Of a stretch of 64,000 nt of DNA, positions 55,701-64,000 are shown one piece after another. The notes beneath the pieces are model-generated. The model made no database searches. It had not been told where the DNA came from and saw only the letters and a program-made list of their open reading frames with translations. Numbering within the stretch: position 1 is the first letter of the stretch; each line of letters starts with the position of its first letter. Origin of the DNA: Flagellimonas_B algarum (GTDB lineage Bacteria > Bacteroidota > Bacteroidia > Flavobacteriales > Flavobacteriaceae); assembly GCF_040513375.1 (NCBI RefSeq), contig NZ_JBEVTG010000001.1, positions 1,426,001 to 1,490,000 of the forward strand, written 5' to 3'. Position numbers and translations under genes: made by a program.

Positions 55701-57002
55701 ATGGGAGCTATCGTAGCCATTGTAGGAAGACCGAATGTCGGCAAATCAACTTTTTTCAATCGATTGATCCAAAGGCGTGAAGCTATTGTCGATGCGGTTA
55801 GCGGGGTGACCCGTGACCGGCATTATGGGAAAAGCGACTGGAACGGCAGGGAATTCTCCTTGATCGATACCGGGGGCTACGTGGTCGGTAGCGACGATGT
55901 TTTCGAGCAAGAGATCGACAAACAGGTAGAACTCGCCATCGATGAGGCCGATGCCATCATTTTTATGGTCGACGTGGAGTCTGGGGTTACCGGGATGGAT
56001 GAGGATGTAGCCAAGCTTTTGCGCCGGGTCGATAAGCCCATTTTTTTGGCGATCAATAAGGTGGATAATGCCCAACGGGCTGCCGATGCAGTGGAATTCT
56101 ATGCCTTGGGTTTAGGTGACTACTATACCTTGTCGAGTATCAACGGCAGTGGCACCGGTGAGTTGCTCGATGCCTTGGTCGAGGTGCTTCCCGAAACCGT
56201 TGACGAAGAAAGTGACCTGCCCCGTTTTGCGGTCGTCGGTCGCCCCAATGCCGGAAAATCATCCTTCATCAACGCCCTGATCGGCGAAGACCGGTACATC
56301 GTAACCGATATTGCGGGCACCACCCGTGATAGTATCGATACCAAATACAATCGTTTCGGTTTTGAGTTCAATTTGGTCGATACGGCAGGTATCCGACGGA
56401 AGGCCAAGGTCAAAGAAGATTTGGAGTTCTACTCGGTCATGCGTTCCGTTCGGGCCATTGAACATGCCGATGTCTGTTTGTTGTTGTTCGATGCCACCCG
56501 AGGCTTTGACGGCCAGGTACAGAATATCTTTTGGCTGGCCCAACGCAACAATAAGGGGATTGTCATCTTGGTCAATAAATGGGACTTGGTCGAAAAAGAA
56601 ACGAATTCGGTACGCGATTATACCCAAAAGATCAAAAAAGCGATAGAACCCTTTGTCGACGTGCCCATCATATTCGTTTCGGTCTTGAACAAACAACGCA
56701 TCTTTAAAGCCATTGAGACGGCTGTCGATGTATACAAGAACCGCTCGAAGAAAGTGAAGACCCGAGAGCTCAATGACGTGTTGTTACCGATCATTGAAAA
56801 AACGCCACCACCGGCCTATAAGGGCAAATACGTAAAGATCAAGTTCTGTACCCAGTTGCCGACGCCTTACCCGCAATTCGCTTTTTTCTGCAACCTTCCG
56901 CAATACGTGCGTGACCCCTACAAGCGGTTCTTGGAAAACAAGATCCGCGAGAAGTTCGACTTCACCGGGGTGCCGATGAGCATTTTCATGCGTAAAAAAT
57001 AG
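55701..57002 (+). CDS. der: GTPase Der (EngA)
   Basis: A 433-residue double GTPase required for 50S subunit assembly. Domain 1 has GRPNVGKST and NKVD; domain 2 has GRPNAGKSS, DTAG and NKWD. A KH-like C-terminal domain ends the protein (TPPPAYKGKYVKIKFCTQLPTPYPQFAFF). It has its own consensus promoter 78 bp after era. Convergent with the small lipoprotein gene. Confidence 0.97.
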   Translation: MGAIVAIVGRPNVGKSTFFNRLIQRREAIVDAVSGVTRDRHYGKSDWNGREFSLIDTGGYVVGSDDVFEQEIDKQVELAIDEADAIIFMVDVESGVTGMDEDVAKLLRRVDKPIFLAINKVDNAQRAADAVEFYALGLGDYYTLSSINGSGTGELLDALVEVLPETVDEESDLPRFAVVGRPNAGKSSFINALIGEDRYIVTDIAGTTRDSIDTKYNRFGFEFNLVDTAGIRRKAKVKEDLEFYSVMRSVRAIEHADVCLLLFDATRGFDGQVQNIFWLAQRNNKGIVILVNKWDLVEKETNSVRDYTQKIKKAIEPFVDVPIIFVSVLNKQRIFKAIETAVDVYKNRSKKVKTRELNDVLLPIIEKTPPPAYKGKYVKIKFCTQLPTPYPQFAFFCNLPQYVRDPYKRFLENKIREKFDFTGVPMSIFMRKK

Positions 57003-57009
57003 GTATCTC

Positions 57010-57465
57010 TTAGTCGAGGTTGACCGTAAGCACGATATTGGGGTTCGGAAGAGCCGCCCCATCTACGCGCATCGCCGCAACAAAGGGGATGCCGCCACAA
57101 CAACCATCGTTTGATGAAAGTTCGATATCGACCTCCAGGTTCACGGACCCAAGGGTTCCGAACACCACTTCAAAAGCATAGCTAGTCGCCTCCCAGGCCG
57201 AAGTCTGCAACGAAAGCAGCTGGGTGTCACCGCCATTGAAGAACCCTTCCGCAACTTGAAAGCTGATGTTCGCCGGGGCATTGCCCGTAATACTGACATC
57301 CGATGCGTCGAGTACTTCGGCTTCGAATACATTGGTGCTGTTTTGTAAGACTTCGAATACCAAAGTCGGTGGCCCTTCGCAAAGGACGGTGCTGCAATCG
57401 ATAGCGTCTTCATCACAGGATAATGCCAATAGGAAAAAGGCAAAAAGGAAAAGTTTGTTTTTCAT
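57010..57465 (-). CDS. Small lipoprotein of unknown function
   Basis: A 151-residue lipoprotein (lipobox LLALSCDEDAID, Cys ~17, followed by acidic residues). Cysteines cluster at the start (IDCSTVLCEG) and in NDGCCGG. The rest is beta-rich (LVFEVLQNSTNVFEAEVLDASDVSITGN). No family recognised. It is convergent with der (7-bp gap) and has no obvious partner. Confidence 0.72.
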   Translation of the reverse strand: MKNKLFLFAFFLLALSCDEDAIDCSTVLCEGPPTLVFEVLQNSTNVFEAEVLDASDVSITGNAPANISFQVAEGFFNGGDTQLLSLQTSAWEATSYAFEVVFGTLGSVNLEVDIELSSNDGCCGGIPFVAAMRVDGAALPNPNIVLTVNLD

Positions 57466-57561
57466 GGGGTCGTTTTAAGCTAAGATTGGCTTTGTGGCAA
57501 AACGTTGCTTATAATAACGTGCTTTGTTTTCGTTCCAAAGACCCCTTTCGGGAGTACGCGA

Positions 57562-57891
57562 TCAAAGTTGGTCTTTGATCTTCAAAAGCTCGGCCCTGAC
57601 CTTTTGCAATTTCTCGATGACCTCGAAATTCGAAAGGGTCTTGTGTTTCTCCTCCTTTAAATGGGTTTTGGCGCCTTCTAAGGTAAACCCACGCTCTTTG
57701 ACCAAATGATAGATCAATTGCAGGTTTTTGATGTCTTGGGGCGTGAACTTCCGGTTGCCCTTGGCGTTTTTCTTGGGTTGGAGCACATCGAATTCCTTCT
57801 CCCAAAATCGAATCAACGAGGTATTGACCCCAAAGGCCTTGGCGACTTCGCCGATTCCGTAATACCGCTTTTCAGGAAGGTCTACATGCAT
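57562..57891 (-). CDS. MerR-family transcriptional regulator
   Basis: A 109-residue protein with a MerR-type winged HTH (YYGIGEVAKAFGVNTSLIRFWEKEFDVLQPKKNAKGNRKFTPQDIKNLQLIYHLV) and a C-terminal helix (EKLQKVRAELLKIKDQL) for dimerisation, but no ligand domain. Its ATG overlaps the stop of the M23 peptidase gene as TAATG. The pair is conserved in Flavobacteriia. Target unknown. Confidence 0.9.
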   Translation of the reverse strand: MHVDLPEKRYYGIGEVAKAFGVNTSLIRFWEKEFDVLQPKKNAKGNRKFTPQDIKNLQLIYHLVKERGFTLEGAKTHLKEEKHKTLSNFEVIEKLQKVRAELLKIKDQL

Positions 57892-58868
57892 TAATCGAGC
57901 GATTGGTTCTCTTGGGTAGCGTATTTCAACATGTTCTCGAATTCTTCGGCCGTTAAACTGCCGTAATAGAAGTTGATCGGGTTGATGCGCTTTTTATCTT
58001 TCCATACCTCATAGTGCAGGTGGGGGGCTTGCGAACGCCCCGTATTTCCGACAAATCCGATCAAATCACCGCGCTTGACCTTTTGGCCGACGGTAACATT
58101 GTATTTGCTCAAGTGGGCATAAATGGTCATGTAGCCATAGCCGTGGTCGATGCGGATGTGTTTGCCGAAACCAGAGGAACGGTTATCGGCGCGAATGATC
58201 TTGCCGTTGCCCGAAGCGTAGATCGGCGTGCCCCGAGGTGCTGTAAAATCCATCCCATGGTGCATTTTTCGGGCTTTGGTGAAAGGGTCGGTGCGCCAGC
58301 CATATCCTGAAGCCATACGGGTCAGGTCTTCATTGCTTACGGGTTGGATGGCGGGTATGGCCGCCAACAATTTTTCTTTTTCTTCGGCCAATTTGGCGAT
58401 TTCGTCCAACGACTTGGATTGGATCACCATTTGCTTTTGGATGATGTCCAAGCGCTTGCTGGCATCGATGATGATTTCCGAATTATTGAAGCCTTCCAGC
58501 GATTTGTAGCGATTGACCCCGCCGAAACCGGCCCGACGTTGTTCTTCAGGGATCGGATTGGCTTCGAAATACAGGCGATACAAATTGTTGTCGCGTTCTT
58601 CGATATTGCCCAACACCTGCTCCATTTGCTGCATCTTGCGGTTCAGGATGTCGAATTGCAGCTCATAATTCTGCACTTCGCGCTTTAAGGATAATTCTTG
58701 GGGGGTATTGACCAAATTGGTGTTCATCAAGAACAGCAGCGTTGCGAAACCGAACAGTGCCGCACCGAGAACAAAAAGGAAGATATTACGATATTTCCGG
58801 GATTTTTTTGGTTCAATCTTGCGATACGATAAGGTATCCGGATCGTAATAGTATTTTACTTTAGACAT
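57891..58868 (-). CDS. M23-family metallopeptidase (membrane-anchored)
   Basis: A 325-residue protein. One membrane helix (~28-48, IFLFVLGAALFGFATLLFL) is followed by a coiled-coil region (VQNYELQFDILNRKMQQMEQVLG) and a LytM/M23 domain. The zinc ligands are in MHHGMDFTAPRG (HxxxD) and APHLHYEVW (HxH). Such enzymes cut cross-links in peptidoglycan. The gene is divergent from alaS with a 104-bp gap and coupled to the merR gene. Confidence 0.92.
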   Translation of the reverse strand: MSKVKYYYDPDTLSYRKIEPKKSRKYRNIFLFVLGAALFGFATLLFLMNTNLVNTPQELSLKREVQNYELQFDILNRKMQQMEQVLGNIEERDNNLYRLYFEANPIPEEQRRAGFGGVNRYKSLEGFNNSEIIIDASKRLDIIQKQMVIQSKSLDEIAKLAEEKEKLLAAIPAIQPVSNEDLTRMASGYGWRTDPFTKARKMHHGMDFTAPRGTPIYASGNGKIIRADNRSSGFGKHIRIDHGYGYMTIYAHLSKYNVTVGQKVKRGDLIGFVGNTGRSQAPHLHYEVWKDKKRINPINFYYGSLTAEEFENMLKYATQENQSLD

Positions 58869-58972
58869 GAATTGAAATTGTCCTATTTTTGGTCATTCGT
58901 GTTTAGGTAACAAACAAATATAAAAATTGTTTTGTTGACCGTGTTAAAATTAATTAAAGCTTAACTCCCGTA

Positions 58973-61588
58973 ATGACGTCCCAAAAGGTTAGAGAACAGT
59001 TCTTAAACTTTTTCGAATCCAAAGCGCATAAGATCGTAGCCTCGGCCCCCATGGTCATCAAGGACGATCCTACCTTGATGTTCACCAATGCCGGAATGAA
59101 CCAATTCAAGGAGTTTTTTTTGGGGAATACCCAAGCGACCACCAAGCGGGTGACCGACACCCAAAAATGCCTACGGGTCAGTGGCAAACACAATGACCTT
59201 GAAGAAGTAGGGAAGGATACCTACCACCACACCATGTTCGAAATGCTGGGCAATTGGAGTTTCGGTGATTACTTCAAGCAAGAGGCCATTGCCTGGGCCT
59301 GGGAGCTCTTGACGGAAGTATACAAGATCGATAAGGACAGCCTGTATGTTTCGGTGTTCGAAGGCAGCGACGATGCCGATGACCTCGATATGGACCAAGA
59401 GGCGTTTGATCTTTGGAAGGCCATCGTGCCTGAAGATCGGATCATCATGGGCAACAAAAAAGATAATTTCTGGGAAATGGGCGATCAGGGCCCCTGCGGC
59501 CCTTGTTCGGAAATCCATGTCGATATCCGCCCAGACGAAGAAAAAGCGAAAGTACCCGGTGCCACCTTGGTCAACAAAGACCATCCGTTGGTCATTGAGA
59601 TCTGGAACCTGGTCTTTATGCAATACAATCGCAAGGCCAACGGTAGCTTGGAACCTTTGCCCGAAAAACACGTCGATACCGGTATGGGCTTCGAACGCCT
59701 GTGTATGGTACTGCAAGGGGTCCAATCCAATTACGATACTGATATCTTCACTCCCCTGATTCGGGAAATCGAGACCATCACCCGACAAACGTACGGACGC
59801 AACGAAGAGAAGGACATCGCCATTCGGGTGATCGCCGACCATGTTCGGGCCGTGGCCTTTGCCATAGCCGATGGCCAATTGCCTAGTAACAACGGGGCTG
59901 GCTACGTCATTCGCAGGATCTTACGTCGAGCCGTTCGCTACGGCTTCACTTTTTTGAATACCAGCAAGCCGTTTATTTATCGTTTGGTCAAAGTATTGGC
60001 CGAGCGTATGGGCAAAGCCTTCCCTGAACTACGTGAACAATACCAATTGATCGAAAACGTCATCAAGGAAGAAGAAAGCTCTTTCTTGAGTACCTTGGAA
60101 CAAGGCTTGGTCTTGTTGGATTCGGTCATCAAATCGGCCGAAGGAAAGACCATAGCCGGTGAAAAGGCCTTTGAACTCTACGATACGTTCGGGTTCCCGA
60201 TCGATTTGACCAGCCTGATCCTAGAAGAAAAAGGCTATGAATTGGACGTTGCCGGATTCGAAAAGGCCTTACAGGCCCAAAAGGACCGATCCCGTTCCGC
60301 TTCGGAAGTGGCCAAGGAGGATTGGACCGTTTTGTTGGATGATGCCACCCAAGAATTCGTAGGCTATGACCAATTGGAAGCCGAAGTACACCTGGTCAAA
60401 TACCGGAAAATCACCAGCAAAAAGGAGGGTGATCGCTATCAATTCGTCTTCAACCTAACCCCGTTTTATGCCGAGGGTGGGGGTCAAGTAGGCGATAAGG
60501 GGTATCTGGAGGCCACCAACGGCGACGTGATCTATGTACTCGATACCAAACGGGAGAACAATGAGATCGTACATTATGCTGAAAACCTTCCCAAGGATGT
60601 CAAGGGTGCTTTTAAAGCCGTGGTGGATCACAAACAACGCCAGCGTACGGCAAGCAACCACACGGCGACCCATTTGTTGCACCAGGCTTTACGGGAGATT
60701 TTAGGCGAGCATGTCGAACAGAAAGGTTCGGCAGTCCATTCGAAATACTTGCGCTTCGATTTTTCGCACTTTGCCAAAATGACCGTCGATGAACTTCGAG
60801 AGGTCGAAAACTTCGTGAACGCACGTATTGAAGGTCAGTTGCCTTTTGAAGAACGACGGAACGTACCGATCAAAGAAGCCATGGCCGATGGGGCGATGGC
60901 CCTGTTCGGGGAAAAGTACGGCGATACCGTACGCACCGTCCGTTTCGGGAAATCCATCGAGCTTTGCGGGGGTACCCATGTCAAGAATACCGGTGATATC
61001 TGGCATTTCAAGATTACTTCAGAAGGGGCGGTTGCCGCTGGCATACGCCGTATCGAAGCCATTACCTCGGATGCGGTCAAAAGCTTCTACTTTAAGAACA
61101 ACCGATTGCTTTTCGAAATCAAGGACCTGTTGAACAAGGCCCAGGACCCGGTCAAGGCCGTAGCCCAACTGCAAGAGGAAAACAGTCAATTGAAGAAACA
61201 GGTTGAGGCCTTGTTGCGCGATAAGGCCAAAGGGCTTAAAAACGAACTGATGGATGAGTTGACCGAGGTGAACGGCATCCAATTCCTTGCCAAGAAAGTC
61301 GATCTCGATGCCGGGGGCATTAAAGACCTCAGTTTCGATATGGGCAAACTCAAACCGAACCTCTTTTTGTTATTGGCATCCGAAAAGAACGGTAAGGCGA
61401 TCTTATCGTGTTACATCTCCAAAGAACTGGCCTTCGAACGCAACCTGAATGCAGGTACGATCGTCCGTGAATTGGGCAAGCACATCCAAGGGGGTGGTGG
61501 GGGGCAACCCTTCTTCGCAACGGCCGGTGGTAAAAATCCGGCTGGGATACCTGAAGCTTTGGCCCAGGTCAAGGATTATTTGAAATAA
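58973..61588 (+). CDS. alaS: Alanine--tRNA ligase
   Basis: An 871-residue class II aminoacyl-tRNA synthetase. Motif 1-2 region FTNAGMNQFKEFFLG, the catalytic domain (VDTGMGFERLCMVLQG), the editing-domain zinc motifs SNHTATHLLHQAL and CGGTHVKNTGD, and the C-terminal Ala domain (GGGGGQPFFATAGG) are all present. Length is normal. A DUF4230 gene starts 1 bp after its stop. Confidence 0.98.
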   Translation: MTSQKVREQFLNFFESKAHKIVASAPMVIKDDPTLMFTNAGMNQFKEFFLGNTQATTKRVTDTQKCLRVSGKHNDLEEVGKDTYHHTMFEMLGNWSFGDYFKQEAIAWAWELLTEVYKIDKDSLYVSVFEGSDDADDLDMDQEAFDLWKAIVPEDRIIMGNKKDNFWEMGDQGPCGPCSEIHVDIRPDEEKAKVPGATLVNKDHPLVIEIWNLVFMQYNRKANGSLEPLPEKHVDTGMGFERLCMVLQGVQSNYDTDIFTPLIREIETITRQTYGRNEEKDIAIRVIADHVRAVAFAIADGQLPSNNGAGYVIRRILRRAVRYGFTFLNTSKPFIYRLVKVLAERMGKAFPELREQYQLIENVIKEEESSFLSTLEQGLVLLDSVIKSAEGKTIAGEKAFELYDTFGFPIDLTSLILEEKGYELDVAGFEKALQAQKDRSRSASEVAKEDWTVLLDDATQEFVGYDQLEAEVHLVKYRKITSKKEGDRYQFVFNLTPFYAEGGGQVGDKGYLEATNGDVIYVLDTKRENNEIVHYAENLPKDVKGAFKAVVDHKQRQRTASNHTATHLLHQALREILGEHVEQKGSAVHSKYLRFDFSHFAKMTVDELREVENFVNARIEGQLPFEERRNVPIKEAMADGAMALFGEKYGDTVRTVRFGKSIELCGGTHVKNTGDIWHFKITSEGAVAAGIRRIEAITSDAVKSFYFKNNRLLFEIKDLLNKAQDPVKAVAQLQEENSQLKKQVEALLRDKAKGLKNELMDELTEVNGIQFLAKKVDLDAGGIKDLSFDMGKLKPNLFLLLASEKNGKAILSCYISKELAFERNLNAGTIVRELGKHIQGGGGGQPFFATAGGKNPAGIPEALAQVKDYLK

Positions 61589-61589
61589 G

Positions 61590-62204
61590 ATGAAAAAAGT
61601 CGTTGCAGGCGCACTGATCGCCCTGGCCTCGGTCTTGATCTACAAGTCATGTGCCGATTCCCAGAGTGAAAAGGGCGTGCTGCGAGAACAGTCCGCTTTG
61701 GTCCAACGGCAGCTGCAGCAGGTCTCGAAATTGATCGTGACCGAAGGCCATTTTGCCGAGGTATACAATTATGCAGATTCGCGCGAATTGTTCGGGTCTC
61801 TATTGACCGCTGACAAAAAAGCCTTGGTCGTCGTCAATGCCGAGGTGAGGATCGCCTATGATTTGGAGCAGTTGGCGTTCACCATAGACAGCACGAACCG
61901 CACCGTAGTGCTCCAACATATTCCCCAACCCGAAGTCATCATCGACCCCGATTTTGAATACTACGATATCAGTGCCGACTACTTCAACCCCTTCGGCGCC
62001 GAAGATTACAACACGATCAAACGTAGGGTCAAACAAAGCTTGCATGAAAAAATCGAAGCTTCAGGCTTGCTTTCGAATGCCGAAACCCGCTTGATTACTG
62101 AATTGCACCAACTCTTGATCTTGACCCAAAGCATGGGCTGGACCCTCCAATACCAAGAAGAGCCTCTAAACGACTTGGAAAGCCTACAGCAATTTTTGGA
62201 TTGA
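61590..62204 (+). CDS. DUF4230 protein
   Basis: A 204-residue protein with an N-terminal hydrophobic segment (VVAGALIALASVLIYKSC), a possible signal anchor or lipobox, and the DUF4230 body (LVVVNAEVRIAYDLEQLAFTIDSTNRTVVLQHIPQPEVIIDPDFEYYDISADYFNPFGAEDYNTIKR). It follows alaS with no gap, so it is on the same transcript. The family is of unknown function. Confidence 0.83.
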   Translation: MKKVVAGALIALASVLIYKSCADSQSEKGVLREQSALVQRQLQQVSKLIVTEGHFAEVYNYADSRELFGSLLTADKKALVVVNAEVRIAYDLEQLAFTIDSTNRTVVLQHIPQPEVIIDPDFEYYDISADYFNPFGAEDYNTIKRRVKQSLHEKIEASGLLSNAETRLITELHQLLILTQSMGWTLQYQEEPLNDLESLQQFLD

Positions 62205-62257
62205 TTTTGCAACATTTTCGTTAGGTCCTCGTCTTTTGGTTGAAACAACCATCAATC

Positions 62258-63934
62258 ATGAAAAAAACGCTGACCCTTATCGGCCTTGGCATGGCCTTGG
62301 TCGCTTGTACTTCCAAAAAAAGGACGGATGTCGACTACGTCATCCGACCGATAGTCATCGATAGTGTTCCCGCATTGCATGTCGCCATGCAATTCGATGC
62401 CGATAGTTCGGGGACCACCGTTTTGCAGTATCCGAATGATGCATGGGGCGAGTCGGATCTTTTCAACGTGCTCCATCGGGTAGGAATGACCGAAGGGGAG
62501 GCGGTCATTGAAAAGAACAAAGACAGCGGGTGGATCGTTATAAAACACGATCGCGATCTCGAACGATTGCAATTCGAATATGTCATCCAACAAGATTTCG
62601 AAGCCGATATCACCACTGAAAAAGTATACCGACCGATCGTGCAACCCGAATACTTCCATGTATTCTCCCACAATCTGTTCATGGTGCCTTCGCATGCAAA
62701 AGATACCCTAGAACTCGCATTGCAATGGGAAGGTTTTGAAGACGATTTCATCATCCACAACAGTTTTGGCAGTCAAGAGCGACGGCAAGAAGTCAAGATT
62801 TCGAAAGAGCGTTTTGGGAGCGCCATTTTCGTCGGTGGCGATTTTAGGGTGCATCGCGACACCATTCAAGGAAACGTCATCAGTTTGGCGACCCGTGGCG
62901 AATGGGTCCCTTTTAAGGAGACCGAAGTGATGGAAGTCTTGGCCACGACCTTGCGTTGCCAACGGAATTTTTGGGACGACCACAGCCAAACCTATTTTAC
63001 GGTCACCATGCAGCCCTTTCATCAAGAAATGGGGAGCAGTTTTCAAGGTACGGGTTTGACGAATTCCTTCGCCACTTCGGTCTCCAACAACGGCTATACC
63101 GATTTACAACAAATGGTCTACCTCTTCAACCATGAATTGATGCACAATTGGATCGGCCATACCATTGAAAACGAGAACGAGGAAGCCCAGTATTGGTTCA
63201 GCGAGGGTTTTACCGACTACTATACCCACAAGAACATCGCCTTGCACCGCATCAATGGGTTGGATGCTTCCTACTATATTGAACAGATGAACGCCACGGC
63301 TCGGAACCTGTTTTCGTCTTCGGTGCGCAATGCCCCCAATTCGGAAATCAACTACGCCAATTTTTGGAGCAATCGCGACTATGGTAAATTGGCCTACTAT
63401 CGTGGTACCCTTTTCGCATTTTATATGGATCAGACCATACGCAAACGCAGTTTGGGGGCGAAAAGCCTGGATGATATGATGCGTGATATCCTGGCCGATG
63501 CCGTCAATTCGGGCCAGAAACTGTCACATACCTATTTTTTGGATGTGGCCTCCCGTTACATGCCCGAAGGATTCGAACGCTTTTTTGAAACACACATTCT
63601 AAAAGGGAAGGATTATCCGTTGGCCGAAGTCTATTCGAAATTGGGATTGCAATTCGAACCCAAGAGTACCTTATACGAACTTGGGGTCCAACTCTCGCCT
63701 GAGGAAGATCTGGTGCTTTCGGTCGTGGCAGGAAGCCGAGCTGAAAAAGCAGGCGTTCGGGCCGGAGACCGGCTGTTCTCACGCAGTATTTGGTATGGTG
63801 ATGCTTCGAAAGAGGTCGAACTGGGTATACTGAGAAACGGTCAGAAAATCCAAGTGGCCTATTACCCGATTCGGGAAGCTGCCATACCCACACTGCTCGA
63901 TTCCGAAACGAACCGCGAGCTGCTTATACCTTGA
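62258..63934 (+). CDS. M61-like metallopeptidase lipoprotein with PDZ domain
   Basis: A 558-residue lipoprotein from the ATG at 62258 (the longer frame uses TTG at 62240); lipobox MALVACTSKK. The zinc motif is HELMHNWIGH (HExxH) with the third ligand in QYWFSEGFTDYYT, as in M61/M1 gluzincins. A PDZ-like domain follows (LVLSVVAGSRAEKAGVRAGDRLFSRS). Expected to cut N-terminal glycine or similar residues in the periplasm or at the surface; substrate unknown. Its last 11 bp overlap a convergent gene. Confidence 0.87.
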   Translation: MKKTLTLIGLGMALVACTSKKRTDVDYVIRPIVIDSVPALHVAMQFDADSSGTTVLQYPNDAWGESDLFNVLHRVGMTEGEAVIEKNKDSGWIVIKHDRDLERLQFEYVIQQDFEADITTEKVYRPIVQPEYFHVFSHNLFMVPSHAKDTLELALQWEGFEDDFIIHNSFGSQERRQEVKISKERFGSAIFVGGDFRVHRDTIQGNVISLATRGEWVPFKETEVMEVLATTLRCQRNFWDDHSQTYFTVTMQPFHQEMGSSFQGTGLTNSFATSVSNNGYTDLQQMVYLFNHELMHNWIGHTIENENEEAQYWFSEGFTDYYTHKNIALHRINGLDASYYIEQMNATARNLFSSSVRNAPNSEINYANFWSNRDYGKLAYYRGTLFAFYMDQTIRKRSLGAKSLDDMMRDILADAVNSGQKLSHTYFLDVASRYMPEGFERFFETHILKGKDYPLAEVYSKLGLQFEPKSTLYELGVQLSPEEDLVLSVVAGSRAEKAGVRAGDRLFSRSIWYGDASKEVELGILRNGQKIQVAYYPIREAAIPTLLDSETNRELLIP

Positions 63935-64000
63935 CCATAGCCTGATCCACCAAAGCGATGCCGTCATCGATCAAGTGGCCCACTTCGGGGCGCTCTTGTT
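63924..64000 (-). CDS. C-terminal end of an unidentified gene
   Basis: In one minus-strand frame the last 24 codons read QERPEVGHLIDDGIALVDQA then MVKV and TAA at 63926-63924. The other two frames have stops. It overlaps the peptidase gene by 11 bp on the opposite strand. Too short to assign a product. Confidence 0.55.
   Translation of the reverse strand, partial: QERPEVGHLIDDGIALVDQAMVKV

Overview
The window is chromosomal DNA from a member of the Bacteroidota, most probably a marine Flavobacteriaceae. The evidence is a complete gldK-gldL-gldM-gldN cluster (gliding motility and type IX secretion motor), two TonB-dependent receptors with carboxypeptidase-like N-terminal domains, a DUF4249 lipoprotein, a cysteine-free topoisomerase I, and promoters of the Bacteroidetes TTG-N17..21-TANNTTTG type. 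Most of the window has moderate GC (for example 35/60 at 32401-32460). One block, about 46510-52600, is clearly more AT-rich (19/60 at 47041-47100). I cannot name the genus.

Layout, left to right. 1-6673: a truncated GAF/fRMsr-like gene, a large secreted MG2/plug-like protein, and a four-gene co-directional metal-related module (HYC_CC_PP protein, TonB receptor, secreted HMA protein, HMA plus MauE-like membrane protein). 6749-13415 (minus): a housekeeping block reading miaB, sigma-54 activator, lptE, TPR-like protein, secG, groES, groEL. 13576-18981: LVIVD lipoprotein, a small lipoprotein, topA, and an arginase-fold protein with a degenerate metal site. 19105-23770: gldKLMN. 23879-28314: FAD oxidoreductase, DUF983 protein, ABC-F ATPase, leucine-rich-repeat protein. 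28470-34392: RND efflux operon (adaptor, pump, TolC) with a small CPXCG protein. 34452-38662: AraC regulator, SDR, EEP-family hydrolase, a methyltransferase interrupted by an in-frame TAG, and a small secreted protein. 38805-43319 (minus): DUF4249 and TonB receptor pair, a secreted unknown, and an NTF2-like protein.

43433-53204 is the most unusual part. An intact initiator tRNA-Met (minus, 53132-53204) lies at the right edge. A perfect 49-bp copy covering its 3' half from the anticodon loop lies 6.7 kb to the left (46461-46509). The AT-rich cargo between them carries a MarR-GNAT fusion with a 19-bp perfect inverted-repeat operator, two Crp/Fnr-like regulators each heading a small cassette, a palindromic FNR-like box, and no integrase. 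A shorter fragment of the same tRNA plus the same flanking repeat is found at 43435-43482, so the divergent pair between them (a membrane-anchored HTH/beta-sandwich protein and a beta-sandwich lipoprotein) may be an older insertion at the same hot spot. Hairpin-rich tandem repeats of 147-149 bp lie beside the tRNA.

53369-64000 returns to core genes: AGCS symporter, era, der, a small lipoprotein, merR-type regulator, M23 peptidase, alaS, a DUF4230 protein, an M61-like peptidase, and the last codons of an unidentified minus-strand gene.
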